This document shows, piece by piece, positions 41,881 through 54,299 of a stretch of DNA of 64,000 bases. A program made the translations under genes and the position numbers. The notes below the pieces were generated by a model. It was not told the origin of the DNA. It worked only from the letters and a program-made list of their open reading frames with translations, and did not search any database. The DNA is from Symsagittifera roscoffensis (Eukaryota > Xenacoelomorpha > Acoela > Convolutidae), in contig NC_087066.1 of the NCBI RefSeq assembly GCF_963678635.1, forward strand, positions 32,865,301 through 32,929,300. The letters are read 5' to 3'. Each line of letters starts with the position of its first letter. The stretch's first letter is position 1.

Positions 41881-43365
41881 GTTCATAGTACAAAATGAAC
41901 CATTCGGTCGCCTTTAATCGGTCTTGTAGTGGTGTCGTGACTCTGAAACGGAAGGATTGTGCGTACCAAATGAACTATGCTTTAAAAGAGCACTCAGATT
42001 TGAATGTCTAGAAAAATCCTTTCGGTTTTGAGGCAAAAAAGGCCATGCCAACTGCACTTGGTAACGTCTTTCACGCCGTTAGCAAGTTTAAAAGTTTAAT
42101 CAAAGTCCAATCGCGACGACTCCGAGTTTTTGGTTGGATAGTTTTAACCTTAGAAGGCTTTCAACCAAGGGGCGACGTTCAACCATTGGTAGGCAAAAGT
42201 CTATTTTGGAACGCGTTGAATATTTTTACATCCGTTGGTTCGAGTTTCAAAATCAAGTCTTTCCTCTGCCAATTTTTTGCGCTACTGTTTCACGGGACCT
42301 TTTCAATTTTTCCAATTCCAAAAAAAATGGTTTACGCGCATCATAGTTAGTTCCAACAATATGCTTCAATTCATCAACTCTGGTAAGAGAGCCAGAGAAA
42401 CAGCCAAGCAACTTTTAGTTGCCAGTAGAACTGCCAGTAAAACTGGCTGTCATCCATTTTCACACAATAGTGACATTGCATAATTAGTTTCTTAGTGTTT
42501 TGTCTCAGCAATCCAAAAAAACGTCCTGCAAAAAACCAGAGCTGGTAAGCGAAACATTTTTGAATTTTTTTGGAACAGGTTAAATTTTTCATCCAGCACT
42601 TTTTACGGCAAAGTTCAACGATAGGATATCCTAGTAAAACTATTTTTTTTTCATCGAGCAAACCTTTGGGATCACGTGTTGCGTTCCGACCAAAAATATT
42701 GAATATGATTTCGCACGTTTTGGTAACTATGTCTATCATCAAGGGTGGCCAATCAATGAACAGAATGATCTAAGTGCGGAACAAATTCAAGAGCAGTGAA
42801 AGAAGAAATTATCAAATTTTGTCAGTTTATACACTTTAATTGATATAATAGTCATCAGAAAGGTTAAAAAAAATAAAAAAATGTTGAAAATACATGCTCG
42901 AAAATAACCACTTCTTCACAATTTTTGAAAAACGCTCATCAAAATTTTCATTTTTAGGTAAATAAAACTCTTATAAAATGATTAACAAACGTTAAAACAT
43001 AATAAAAGACACTTAAGTTGTTCTAAGCAAAAACCAAAAATTTCCACCCATCAATTTTGAGCCATATTACATTAGACTTTGGTATACTAAAATTCCTACT
43101 GTTTCTGACACTTCTGAGATTTTTTGTCCTACTCCTTATTTCCCTCTTACTCCTCGATTTGAAATATTTCGATAAGCATTTTACTTTTTCAACAACTTTC
43201 TAAACCAAAACTAATTTTGGACAAACCTATTTTTTAGGTCCCTACTCCTCAACTCATCTCGCGTGTTGATCCCTGGCCTCATGTGAAGCGCTTCCACCAA
43301 TAGTAGATGATTTTTGTCAATTTATACACTCTAATTTATATAATAGTCATCTGAATGGTAAAATA
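41880..43365. other. No gene recognised
   Basis: AT-rich. TTATACACTYTAATT and AATAGTCATC occur twice (about 42830 and 43322), so a short repeat is present. No ORF has recognisable motifs. Confidence 0.5.
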
Positions 43366-43367
43366 AG

Positions 43368-43400
43368 TGGGGAGTGGGGGGTGGGGGAGGGGTGGCTGAT
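43368..43400 (+). other. G-rich tract, possible G-quadruplex
   Basis: GTGGGGAGTGGGGGGTGGGGG continues with AGGGG: four G-runs of four or more within about 27 nt, about 70 bp before the tandem duplication begins. Confidence 0.6.
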
Positions 43401-44184
43401 GTGGATGACGCTATGTATTAAGGTACCTTAAGTATTTCGGTCAGCCTCGCTATGTATTAGTTTTGGGCATATAGCCTACAACGTATTATGATGGGGAATA
43501 GAATTGGTAAGGTTTCAGGGTTTGTGTGATGGTAAGAGAATGGTAAGAAAAACGGTATGTTTTTAGATTTTGTAGGAAATGTCAATTTTTTTGCAAGAAT
43601 TTCGGCCAGCATTAACTAATGGGTAAATACCAATAATTATTTTTGTGTAGGTAGTGGAATGAAGGTCTTGTAAATAGTTTTTTTGGTTCCAGGTAAATCA
43701 ATGGTTAGAGCTTTTAAAACATTTAAAACACGGTGAGATTTGGTATAGTTCGACCTATTAACTATTCTATTAGACAATCGTTTTTTCTTAACCATAGCTC
43801 TATTTACCTGAAGCTATTCTTAAACCTACTGAAATTTCGAAAAATCGGGTGTTTATGAGAAAAAATTTAAATTACATTGAAAGTTTATAAATCACTGCAT
43901 CTCATAGTAAATTTACTGCCTTGATTTACACTTACAAATAAAGAATTCTCATTTAACTAATATGACTTTGAAAATTGAAAACAAGCGCGTCATGAATTTT
44001 ATTCAAATTTCTCTGGTAGATTTTAAAAAGAAGAATTGCTGAATAAATTGCGCAAAAATTATCAGTTTTTTGTAGTTTTCTGGGAACTATTTGCCAAACC
44101 TTTTTGTTACTAAGGAATAAGTTGTTCTTTTTTGTCCAAAGATTCTAAAAAGTAGTAAGTTTTGTCCATTCGAGCAGTCATGAT

Positions 44185-45625
44185 TCAGTGTTTTCCTCTA
44201 TCATTGTTTGGAGCTGAGTTGATGACCACAAAAGAGTATTTTGTTAGTTGAGGTACTTTATCTGATGGGTACAATCCCATGTACATAAAACTGAGCTCAA
44301 AAATTCTTTCAATAATTTGCAGTACTGAAGAACTATCCATGTTTGCAATTGATTGCTGATTTAAATCTAAAAACAAAGAAATTTATAGCTTGATAATGTG
44401 TTTTAAGATAAAAAAGTAAGAATAACGACTCACACGCATTTAGGTATTGAATCAACAAAGTCTAATGAAGTCGACAAAGGTTATTGAACACTGTTCCACA
44501 GTCTAGATAAAGAAATTGCTCAAGTTTTTATTTAAACTGCATTCATTGTCTACTTTTTTGGCAATTTGAATCTGAAGAAAGAGAAAATAGATGGTACAGA
44601 GACAATGAAAAGTCCCAAAAAAATTACAATAGTTTTATAGGAACTTGAAAACTCAAAAACAAATTAATTATTTTTAGTGAGTGTTTCGAATTTGTCAATA
44701 TGAAAATTTGATAGTCATTCTCCCAAGACTATTTTTTTGGTTTCTTGCTCCAGTGAAAACTGGAAAAACGTTTCTAGTCTCAAGCTGTCTCCACTAAGTT
44801 CTGGATAATGCAACTGTTCAGCTGCATCCGCAGTGAAGTCGAGTGAAAAACAAGCAAACAGTGGTTTTGAAGAGCTTCCATAGAAAGAGCTGTGAAATAT
44901 TCGTTAAACTGCATTGCTTTCATTGTTGTAACATAAGGGCGGCAAGGAGAAGGTTTATCTAATGAAACAACTGCTCTTCCACCCTGAATAATTCTAAGCT
45001 CTTTCAAATGAAAATATTGATAGTTAAAAGGGTTTATATAAAATTTTGCAATATCTGAGTGTGTATTCACTGCAACAGCTATCCTTCATATTGGAGCGCA
45101 TTCGAATATATATCCTTGTATGAACTGGTTTTGACGAGATGGAAGGATAAAGGTCCTTGCTATAGTTTCCATGTTATTGAATCGAGCAGGTTCTCTTTCC
45201 ATATTCTATTGCAATTGTTGATGATTAGGTTCAGCAACTAAAGTTTTTCTAGTGAACCGCGAACAACCAACATTTTTCAGACTGCATGTAAAAAATAGGT
45301 CTAGCTCAATTTAGTTTAATTCGAACTTTGGTATTTGATTGGAACAGTTTATCGCAAGTAAACAAATCAATGGCAAGCCTCCCATAGAATGAAAAAATTA
45401 TCACAGTTCCTAAGGATTATCTTTATCAGTGAACGGATGCATATCAAATGCATCAGGAAGTTCTTCAAAACTGTACCCATGGAAGTATACTTTATTACTC
45501 ACTGTCATCGAGCTGAGTTCGTTCGATATTTGTGCCTCATGAGGATTTAATCCATTGGTGTTGTGAATATTGAATTGTTAAAATAAACTTCATAATTGGA
45601 GAATAGTGATTTTAGTAGATTGTTT
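44185..45625 (-). pseudogene. Polinton/adintovirus-like major capsid protein remnant (unit 1)
   Basis: Several - strand frames in the right order suggest a double-jelly-roll capsid protein related to the F54H12.2-like family. NTNGLNPHEAQISNELSS (near 45545) and FEELPDAFDMHPFTD come first; METIARTFILPSRQNQF and FECAPI near 45150 follow; then a 96-codon frame (45070-44780) with NPFNYQYFHLKELRI and YVTTMKAMQFNEYF. A +1 shift leads to LHYPELSGDSLRLE; a final frame (44376-44185) ends KVPQLTKYSFVVINSAPN. At least two in-frame stops and several frame changes make it a pseudogene. A 20-nt loss here, not in unit 2, shifts the frame near 44465. Family assignment rests on motif order and on the PX-like neighbour. 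Confidence 0.6.
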
Positions 45626-45959
45626 ACATAAATTAAATAATATTATGGTTCCTCATCTCATTCATCCTCGGTTTTTGCTTTATGTTCTGCTTTTTTTGCC
45701 TCTTGAAAGCATCAAATAACTTTCCTTTGAATAATTGAAGCTTTAAACTAAGACGACAATCACGCATATCCAACTAGAGATTACGATCCGTTTCATTTTC
45801 AATCTAAATTTTGCTTTTATCTAGAGAAGTACTGGGGAATACTTTTCGTGCGTAAGATGACATAATTGTTTCCAAAACGGAGACTTTGTCAAAAATCACC
45901 AATGAAAAATTTATAATAGCTCCGTACCGAAATTGACTTCTTTGGTATAGACTTATTTT

Positions 45960-46331
45960 ATAATGTCAAAAATCAAAATTGTCTCTGCGCAAGGGACTGG
46001 TTTTCAATCTACTTTTTCGGGAAACGGATCTGGCTCTTCTAGTTCTACGCTTGGATTTTTTCATCTCCTAAATTTTGCGAACTGTTTTTGTTCCGACAAT
46101 TTTTGCAAATTTTTTGAGTTTTTGTGTCCACTAACAGCTTCCCCAAGCTCTGGAGCAACGATTTCAAACAAATCTGCTCTAATTCTTTTTGTGCAGCTGG
46201 GTCTTTGTTTTTATTTTAAAAAAGGGGATCGCACTTCTCCCATGAGTTTTTGCATTAGCACCAAAACCTCTTCCACGTTGTCCTGTATGTCTTCGAAAAA
46301 TGGGGAAATCAGCTGAACTTTGAGCAACCAT
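45960..46331 (-). pseudogene. PX-type core/membrane-active protein remnant (unit 1)
   Basis: From ATG 46331 on the - strand: MVAQSSADFPIFRRHTGQ, then GRGFGANAKTHGRSAIPFFK, closely like GSGFGALAMGIGRVALP in the intact Polinton gene at 63519. A TAG and a frame change follow. The next frame reads KRIRADLFEIVAPELGEAV, matching KRIGKELLVQAAPELIDIA there. These small basic proteins are compared with adenovirus core proteins. In both places the PX gene lies directly upstream of the capsid gene. Confidence 0.65.
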
Positions 46332-46475
46332 TTTGTCTGAAGTATAAGTCAAAAATGATTACACGAAATCTTGCGGAACAGGAGAACAACTCATGTAAAA
46401 CTTACGGACACAAAATAAAATTTTTTGCCTGTACTATCTCTTAGTTCTTTTTTGATTTTATGAAAAGAGTTTTTG

Positions 46476-47190
46476 TTAACAGTTTTCTAAGTGCAAATTT
46501 GTAGGGGACTGATAAATAATGTACTGTCTCGTAGAATTTATATATACACTACTGACTTTGGAGTTGATTGGAATACAACGCAGTGAAGAGGTTTTTGTAT
46601 CACTGACTATGTTATTTTCTATAACATCACTATATCTCATCAAAGAATGTTTTTTTATAATGTCGTAAGAATACTGAGGTTTATGCAGTCCTTCTCCACT
46701 AATTATAACGCCTTTAGGCGAGCATAAATTAGTTCTCCTTTTATGCAGTGAAGTTTTTCTTCGTGTGAGTCCTGATATTTCTCTTCGATATTTACTACTT
46801 CTTTTTTTTGGAGATCCTGTAGCTCTTATAATGTCGTAAGAATACTGAGGTTTATGCAACCCTTCTCCACTAATTATAACGCCTTTGGCCGAGCTTAAAT
46901 TAAAAATCTTTTTACCCAGTGAAGTTCTTCTTCGTGTGAGTTCTGATATTTCTCTTCGATATTTCACTATTCTACTTTTGGAGATCCTGTAGCTCGCCTC
47001 GTAGCAAACCTACTAGAGATTCGCTGAGGAATTGAATGAGTTTTTTGGACAATGGAGGATGAATTGTTTCTGGGAACAATTCTGTGAGTATAGAGACGTA
47101 GTGTATGCTCATTGTCCAGACATTTTTTTTAGTTCCTGCTGTTCTGCTGGTCAATAAAATTTTGATGGAACTGAACCGCTGTTTGTGCAA
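46476..47190 (-). pseudogene. Unrecognised protein with 57-residue tandem repeats (unit 1)
   Basis: The - strand frame 46967-46476 (163 codons) holds two copies of a 171-bp repeat: KYRREISxLTRRxTSL, then GVIISGEGLHKPQYSYDII. The upstream frame 47190-46972 (MHKQRFSSIKILLTSR) runs into the first repeat but one base is missing in an A-run, in both units, so the break predates the duplication. It sits 5' of the PX-like gene, where the intact Polinton has its penton gene, but shows no likeness to it. Function unknown. Confidence 0.45.
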
Positions 47191-48149
47191 TATCTTAACG
47201 AATTAATTGTTTTTGAAAGTAAATACCACTCTTTCAATTGAGATCCCACACCTAGTGGTTGACTTATTGCATTGTTTTGTAAACATTTCTCGGTGACATG
47301 AATAAGACTATGTTTGTGTTTTGTAGCTCTACATCTCTTCCTAATTATGCTTAATATATATTGTATTCAGTCTCTTGTTACTTCCTTGATATTTGAAATT
47401 TCTTCACAGGACTCATCAAAAACTAACAGTTGTTTTTTCCATTATTGTGAAGTTTTTCAATCAGTTCGCTATCTTATAGCCATTTCAAATCAGTTTTTCA
47501 ATCACAGTTAGCTATCTTATAGCCATTTCAAATTAGCCATTTCAATTCTCTTTGCAACATTTGTAACAATTTTCCAATTTTGTGTTATTTTTTATCATCG
47601 ACACTCTAGAAATAGCATTCCTTCGTTTAAAAACATTTTGCAGCATTTTATTATTTTTCTACTACCTTTTAGCAAAAAAAACCTACCACAATTTGTCAAA
47701 AATCATTGACTACCTTCTCAGGTACGAAATTTCATAAACATTTTAAAAGCTACGACATTTCTTTAACAAGAGGCAATACTTATCTTCACATTAGCAACAA
47801 TTTTTCTGATAATGATCATCGAAGAATACTATAAACAAAATGGGTATAATTAAGAAAAAAATGTCTATCAAAAAACATCCAAAAATGCTAATCAGCAACC
47901 AACTAAACAATGCCCACCAACCAATGCAACCCAGGACCCCCAACAACACCAACATCTAGTCAAACAAACCAACCTTAATCATCTACATGCTTTTCTTTTG
48001 CATAAAAATCCTGTAAATTTAAAGAAAGACACGCATCATGATCCGAATCTTTAAAACCAGCTACTGGCCAAGCACGCCTAAGTGATCCACAATACGAGTC
48101 AACATAAAACATCTATCACTCACTTCAACAGGACAGGATCTTAACAGAA

Positions 48150-49636
48150 CTAGACATCCTAGACAAAACCAACTTTAACATCTACAATCATTAGACAAAT
48201 TATTCACGCTCGAAGAAATGGAAACCTTGCAACACCAAAAGTTCATTTTATTATACATTCATCACCCTCTTCGACCCCTTTGGATCTCTATAGTAATACA
48301 ATTCAAAATACCCCAATCACTACAGACATTTTCCCAACAAAAGACTCCAAATATCCCCTCAGATTTTTTAGGTTCAACACCAACCTCAAATTCATCTTTT
48401 TAATCTTCCTAGGTCAACACAACGTCTTCTCGGATTATACAAGCATTACACAAGCAATCTCGGAAGGCGAACCAAACTTAGTAAGCGACCCCATAGATTT
48501 TTCATCAGACATTTCTTCATCATTGCCAAAAACCCTACCACTACGTTCCTTCTAAATTTTCTTTCTAATCTACACGATCGATATCGAGAACTTCTCAGCA
48601 CAAGTATACCTTTACGATTAGATCGTAATATATTTGTAGCAACCCTCAACCCTTTGGCCAGCATCTTGATAGTAATCGACTTCATAAATGGGCACTAAAC
48701 CGATTACCAAAACAGACATGACATTCAAAAAGATATTCAAGAACATAATATACAAATGCTTACTCAAGATAACTCAACACCTAAATTCGCAAAAACAGTA
48801 AAACTAACCAATGTAGTTCATCACCCACTACCATTATTTCCACCAAACATAACAGCTCAATCCTTACCCCCTCCGTTTATCACAACAGAACTTACCTATA
48901 AATATGATACATGTATCTTATAATAGTTCTCTTCCTCAAAACTTTTTCCCCCCTTGTACTTTTAGAACCCACATATCATCAAAATCCTTTCCTTCGAATA
49001 AGACCACGAGATCTCCTGTTTACACATTATGATTGGGAAAAAAAACCAACAAAAACACTACATAAATACGCAATTAATCAAGAAACACAATGTGAATCCG
49101 AGCCACAAGACAAAGAATCAACAAATAGAAAAGCAACACTTTACTCGAAAGCACGAGCTACAACTCTAACAGTATGTAAACTTACAGCAAAATCCTCAGA
49201 AAAGAAAGTAAATTGTTCACAAGTCTTAACTGGAAATAAAAACAGTCTCGATCACGAGTCATTTTATCAAATGAATAAAGAAGGGCTTTTGCTTCTTAAC
49301 CCTGAAGATCGCAAATATAGATTACAATGAAAAAAAAATAACCGCAAAAAAGGCACAAATCGTAAAATAGTAAGTTTTTAAGTTTTATCAGACTCTACGC
49401 AACAGGCAGAAAACGAAAGACACCAAGGTCATATGAAATAAGACAAGGAATACCCGTATTACGGTGCACACGGACGCTTAACTTATGTTTCACTTGATAA
49501 AAATTGGATAAAACACATAGGAAATAGTGAACTCTCGAACTGTAAAGCAAACACAAAGACAAAGGTTACCAAGAAATCATGTGTTTTGATTGGAAAATTC
49601 AATTAGAAAAGGTACAATTACCATGTGACTTGAAAG
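48150..49636 (+). pseudogene. Virus-type envelope glycoprotein remnant, N-terminal half (unit 1)
   Basis: A mosaic of coding-like frames. QQDRILTELDILDKTNFN near 48130 and SLDKLFTLEEMETLQHQ near 48190 are followed by shifted frames. A clean 139-codon frame (48911-49330) contains YDWEKKPTKTLHKYAINQ and paired Cys (ETQCESE, LTVCKLTA, VNCSQV). It has the cysteine-rich, beta-type look of glycoproteins of the kind found in chuviruses and retroelement env genes. The copy is cut at 49636 by the start of unit 2. Assignment depends on the C-terminal half after unit 2. Confidence 0.45.
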
Positions 49637-50357
49637 CCACATAGCCTACAATGTATTATGATGGGGAATAGAATTGGTAAGGTTTCAGAGTTTGTGTGAT
49701 GGTAAGAGAATGGTAAGAAAAACGGTATGTTTTTAGATTTTGAAGGAAATGTCAATTTTTTTTTGCAAGAATTTCGGTCAGCATTAACTAATGGGTAAAT
49801 ACCAACGGTTAATTTTGTGTAGGTAGTGGAATGAAGGTCTTGTAAATAGTTTTTTTGGTTCAAGGTAAATCAATGGTAAGAGCTTTTAAAACATTTAAAA
49901 CACGGTGAGATTTGGTATAGTTCGACCTATCAACTATTCTATTAGACAATCGTTTTTTCTTAACCATAGCTCTATTTACCTGAAGCTATTCTTAAACCTA
50001 CTGAAATTTCGAAAAACCGGGTGTTTATGAAAAAAAATTTAAATTACATTGAAAGTTTATAAATCACTGCATCTCATAGTAAATTTACTGCCTTGATTTA
50101 CACTTACAATTAAAGAAGAACTCATTTAACTAATATGACTTTGGAAATTGAAACTAAGCGCGTCATGAATAATATTCAAGTTTCTCTGGTAGATTTCAAA
50201 AAGAAGAATTGCTGAATAAATTGCGCAAAAATTATCAGTTTTTTGTAGTTTTCTGGGAACTATTTGCCAAACCTTTTTGTTACTAAAGAATAAGTTGTTC
50301 TTTTTTGTCTCAAGATTCTAAAAATTAGTAAGTTTTGTCCATTCGAGCAGTCATGAT

Positions 50358-51810
50358 TCAGTGTTTTCCTCTATCATTGTTTGGAGCTGAGTTGATGACC
50401 ACAAAAGAGTTTTTTGTTAGTTGAGGTACTTTATCTGATGGGTACGATCCCATGTACATAAAACTGAGCTCAAAAATTCTTTCAATAATTTGCAGTACTG
50501 AAGAACTATCCATCTTTGCAATTGATTGCTGATTTAAATCTAAAAACAAAGAAATTTATAGCTTGATAATGTGTTTTAAGATAAAAAAGTAAGAATAATG
50601 ACTCACCCGCATTTAGGTATTGAATCAACAAAGTCTGGTTTGCCATACACATGTCTAATGAAGTCGACAAAGGTTATTGAACACTGTTCCACAGTCTAGA
50701 TAAAGAAATTGCTCAAGTTTTTAATTAAACTGCATTCATTGTCTACTCTTTTGGCAATTTGAATCTGAAGAAAGACAAAATAGATGGTACAGAGACAATG
50801 AAAAGTCCCAAAAAAATTACAATAGTTTTATAGGAACTTGAAAACTCAAAAACAAATTAATTATTTTTAGTGAGTGTTTCGAATTTGTCAATATGAAAAT
50901 TTGATAGTCATTCTCCCAAGACTATTTTTTTGGTTTCTTGCTCCAGTGAAAACTGGAAAAACGTTTCTAGTCTCAAGCTGTCTCCACTAAGTTCTGGATA
51001 ATGCAACTGTTCAGCTGCATCCGCAGTGAAGTCGAGTGAAAAATAAGAAAACAGTGGTTTTGAAGAGCTTCCATAGAAAGAGCTGTGAAATATTCGTTAA
51101 ACTGCATTGCTTTCATTGTTGTAACATAAGGGCGGCAAGGAGAAGGTGTATCTAATGAAACAACTGCTCTTCCACCCTGAATAATTCTAAGCTCTTTCAA
51201 ATGAAAATAATGATAGTTAAAAGGGTTTATATAAAATTTTGCAACATCTGAGTGTGTATTCACTGCGACAGCTATCCTTCATATTGGAGCGTATTCGAAT
51301 ATATATCCTTGTATGAACTGGTTTTGACGAGATGGAAGGATAAAGGTCCTTGCTATAGTTTCCATGTTATTGAATCGAGCAGGTTCTCTTTCCATATTCT
51401 ATTGCAATTGTTGATGATTAGGTTCAGCAACTAAAGCTTTTCTAGTGAACCGCGAACAACCAACATTTTTCAGACTGCATGTACAAAATAGGTCTAACTC
51501 AAATTAGTTTAATTCGAACTTTGGTATTTGATTGGAACAGCTTATCGCAAGTGAACAAATCAATGGCAAGCCTCCCATAGAATGAAAAAATTATCACAGT
51601 TCCTAAGGATTATCTTTATCAGTGAACGGATGCATATCAAATGCATCAGGAAGTTATTCAAAACTGTACCCATGGAAGTATACTTTATTACTCACTGTCA
51701 TCGAGCTGAGTTCGTTCGATATTTGTGCCTCATGAGGAATTAATCCATTGGTGTTGTGAATATTGAATTGTTAAAATAAACTTCATAGTTGGAGAATAGT
51801 GATTTTAGTA
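50358..51810 (-). pseudogene. Polinton/adintovirus-like major capsid protein remnant (unit 2)
   Basis: Same frames as in unit 1, with YVTTMKAMQFNEYF in the 51263-50973 frame and VPQLTKNSFVVINSAPN in the last (50549-50358). It keeps the 20 nt missing from unit 1, so the segment FVDFIRHVYGKPDFVDSI (near 50630) stays open. GTGAGT near 50605 and TTTTTAG near 50541 look like a small intron, but the flanking phases do not agree. Shared stops show the gene was already broken before duplication. Confidence 0.6.
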
Positions 51811-52151
51811 GATTGTTTACATAAATTAAATAATATTATGGTTCCTCATCTCATTCATCCTCGGTTTTTGCTTTATTGTTCTGCTTTTTTTGCCTCTTGA
51901 AAGCATCAAATAACTTTCCTTTGAATAATTGAAGCTTTAAACTGAGACGACAATCACGCATCACGCATTACGATCGGTTTCATTTTCAATCTAAATTTTG
52001 CTTTTATCTAGAGAAGTACTGGGGAATACTTTTCGTGTGTAAGATGACATAATTGTTTCCAAAACGCAGACTTTGTCAAAAATCACCAATGAAAAATTTA
52101 TAATAGCTCCGTACCGAAATTGACTTCTTTGGTATAGACTTATTTTATAAT

Positions 52152-52485
52152 GTCAAAAATCAAAATTGTCTCTGCGCGAGGGACTGGCTCTTCTAGTTCT
52201 ACGCTTGGATTTTTTCATCTCCTAATTTTTACGAACTGTTTTTGTTCCGACAATTTTTGCAAATTTTTTGAGTTTTTGTGTCCACTAACAGCTTCCCCAA
52301 GCTCTGGAGCAACGATTTCAAACAAATCTGCTCTAATTCTTTTTGTGCAGCTGGGTCTTTGTTTTTATTTTGAAAAAGGGAATCGCACTTCTCCCATGAG
52401 TTTTTGCATTAGCACCAAAACCTCTTCCACGTTGTCCTGTATGTCTTCGAAAAATGGGGAAATCAGCTGAACTTTGAGCAACCAT
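52152..52485 (-). pseudogene. PX-type protein remnant (unit 2)
   Basis: ATG at 52485 (- strand). Same motifs as in unit 1 but 33 nt shorter near its 3' end, a loss bounded by CTGG direct repeats. Confidence 0.6.
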
Positions 52486-52639
52486 TTCGTCTGAAGTATA
52501 AGTCAAAAATGATTACTCGAAACCTTGCGGAACAGGAGAACAACTCGTGTAAAACTTACGGACACAAAATAAAATTTTTTGCCTGTACTATCTCTTAGTT
52601 CTTTATTGATTTTATGAAAAGAGTTTTTGTTAACAGTTT

Positions 52640-53344
52640 TCTAAGTGCAAAATTAAAGGGGACTGATAAATAATGTACTGTCCCGTAGAATTTATATATA
52701 CACTTCTGACTTTGGAGTTGATTGGAATACAACGCAGTGAAGAGGTTTTTGTATCACTGACTATGTTATTTTCTATAACATCACTATATCTCATCAAAGA
52801 ATGTTTTTTTATAATGTCGTAAGAATACTGAGGTTTATGCAGTCCTTCTCCACTAATTATAACTCCTTTAGGCGAGCATAAATTAGTTCTCTTTTTATGC
52901 AGTGAAGTTCTTCTTCGTGTGAGTCCTGATATTTCTCTTCGATATTTACTACTTCTACTTTTTGGAGATCCTGTAGCTCTTATAATGTCTTAAGAATACT
53001 GAGGTTTATGCAGCCCTTCTCCACTAATTATAACGCCTTTGGCCGAGCTTAACTTAAATCTCTTTTTATGCAGTGAAGTTCTTCTTCGTGTGAAATCTGA
53101 TATTTCACTTCGATATTTCACTATTCTACTTTTGGAGATCCTGTATCTCGCCTCGTAGCAAACCTACTAGAGATTCGCTGAGGAATTGAATGAGTTTTTT
53201 GGACAATGGAGGATGAATTGTTTCTGGGAACAATTCTGTGAGTATAGAGACGTAGTGTATACTCATCGTCCAGACATTTTTTTTAGTTCCTGCTGTTCTG
53301 CTGGTCAATAAAATTTTGATGGAACTGAACCGCTGTTTGTGCAA
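52640..53344 (-). pseudogene. 57-residue-repeat protein remnant (unit 2)
   Basis: Same two-repeat layout. 53344-53126 is open for 72 codons; the repeats follow with extra stops (for example a TAA where unit 1 has sense). GVIISGEGLHKPQYSYDI is still readable. Confidence 0.4.
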
Positions 53345-54299
53345 TATCTTAACAAATTAATTGTTTTTGGAAGTAAATACCACTCTTTCAATTGAGATCC
53401 TAGACCTAGTGGTTGACTTATTGCATTGTTTTGTAAACATTTCTCGGTGACATGAATAAGACTATATTTGTGTTTTGTAGCTCTACATCTCTTCCTAATT
53501 TGCTTTGATGAAACAAGTTATGCTTAATATATATTGTAATCAGTCTCTTGTTACTTCCTTGATATTTGAAATTTCTTCACAAGACTCATCAAAACTAACA
53601 GTTGTTTTTTCCATTATTGTGAAGTTTTTCAATCAGTTCGCTATCTTATAGCCATTTCAAATCAGTTTTTCAATCACAGTTAGCTATCTTATAGCCATTT
53701 CAAATTAACCATTTCAACTCTCTTTGCAACATTTGTAACAATTTTCCAATTTTGTGTTATTTTTTATCATCGGCACTCTAGAAATAGCATTCCTTCGTTT
53801 AATAACATTTTGCAGCATTTTATTATTTTTCTACTACCTTTTAGCAAAAAAAACCTACCACAATTTGTCAAAAATCATTGACCACCTTCTCAGGTACGAA
53901 ATTTCATTAACATTTTAAAAGCTACGACATTTCTTTAACAAGAAGCAATACTTATCTTCACATTGGCAACAATTTTTCTGATAATGATCATCGAAGAATA
54001 CTATAAACAAAATGGGTATAATTAAGAAAAAAATTTCTATCAAAAAACATCCAAAAATGCTAATCAGCAACCAATTAAACAATGCCCACCAACCAATGCA
54101 ACCCAGGACCCCCAACAACGCCAACATCTAGTCAAACAAATCAACCTTAATCATCTACATGCTTTTCTTTTGCATAAAAATCCTGTAAATTTAAAGAAAG
54201 ACACGCATCATGATCCGAATCTTTAAAACCAGCTACTGGCCAAGCACGCCTAAGTGATCCACAATACGAGTCAACATAAAACATCTATCACTCACTTCA

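Larger units (their letters stand above)
43471..49636. repeat. Tandem duplication, unit 1 (~6.17 kb)
   Basis: Aligns head to tail with 49641-55812. Anchors are ATAGCCTACA at 43471 and 49641, and GTGACTTGAAAG ending at 49636 and 55812. Offsets between matching points range from 6154 to 6193 because of a 20-nt loss in unit 1 (near 44465), a 33-nt loss in unit 2 (near 52187) and small gaps. Only CCAC separates the units. Confidence 0.95.

Noticed and set aside
45963-46316. 117-codon + strand ORF (MSKIKIVSAQ...)
   Set aside because: Antisense shadow of the PX-like remnant, which has the recognisable motifs.
50540-50610. A short intron in the capsid-like remnant (GTGAGT...TTTTTAG on the - strand)
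   Set aside because: The sites look good, but the phase of the exon-like frame before the donor does not match the long frame after the acceptor in either unit.
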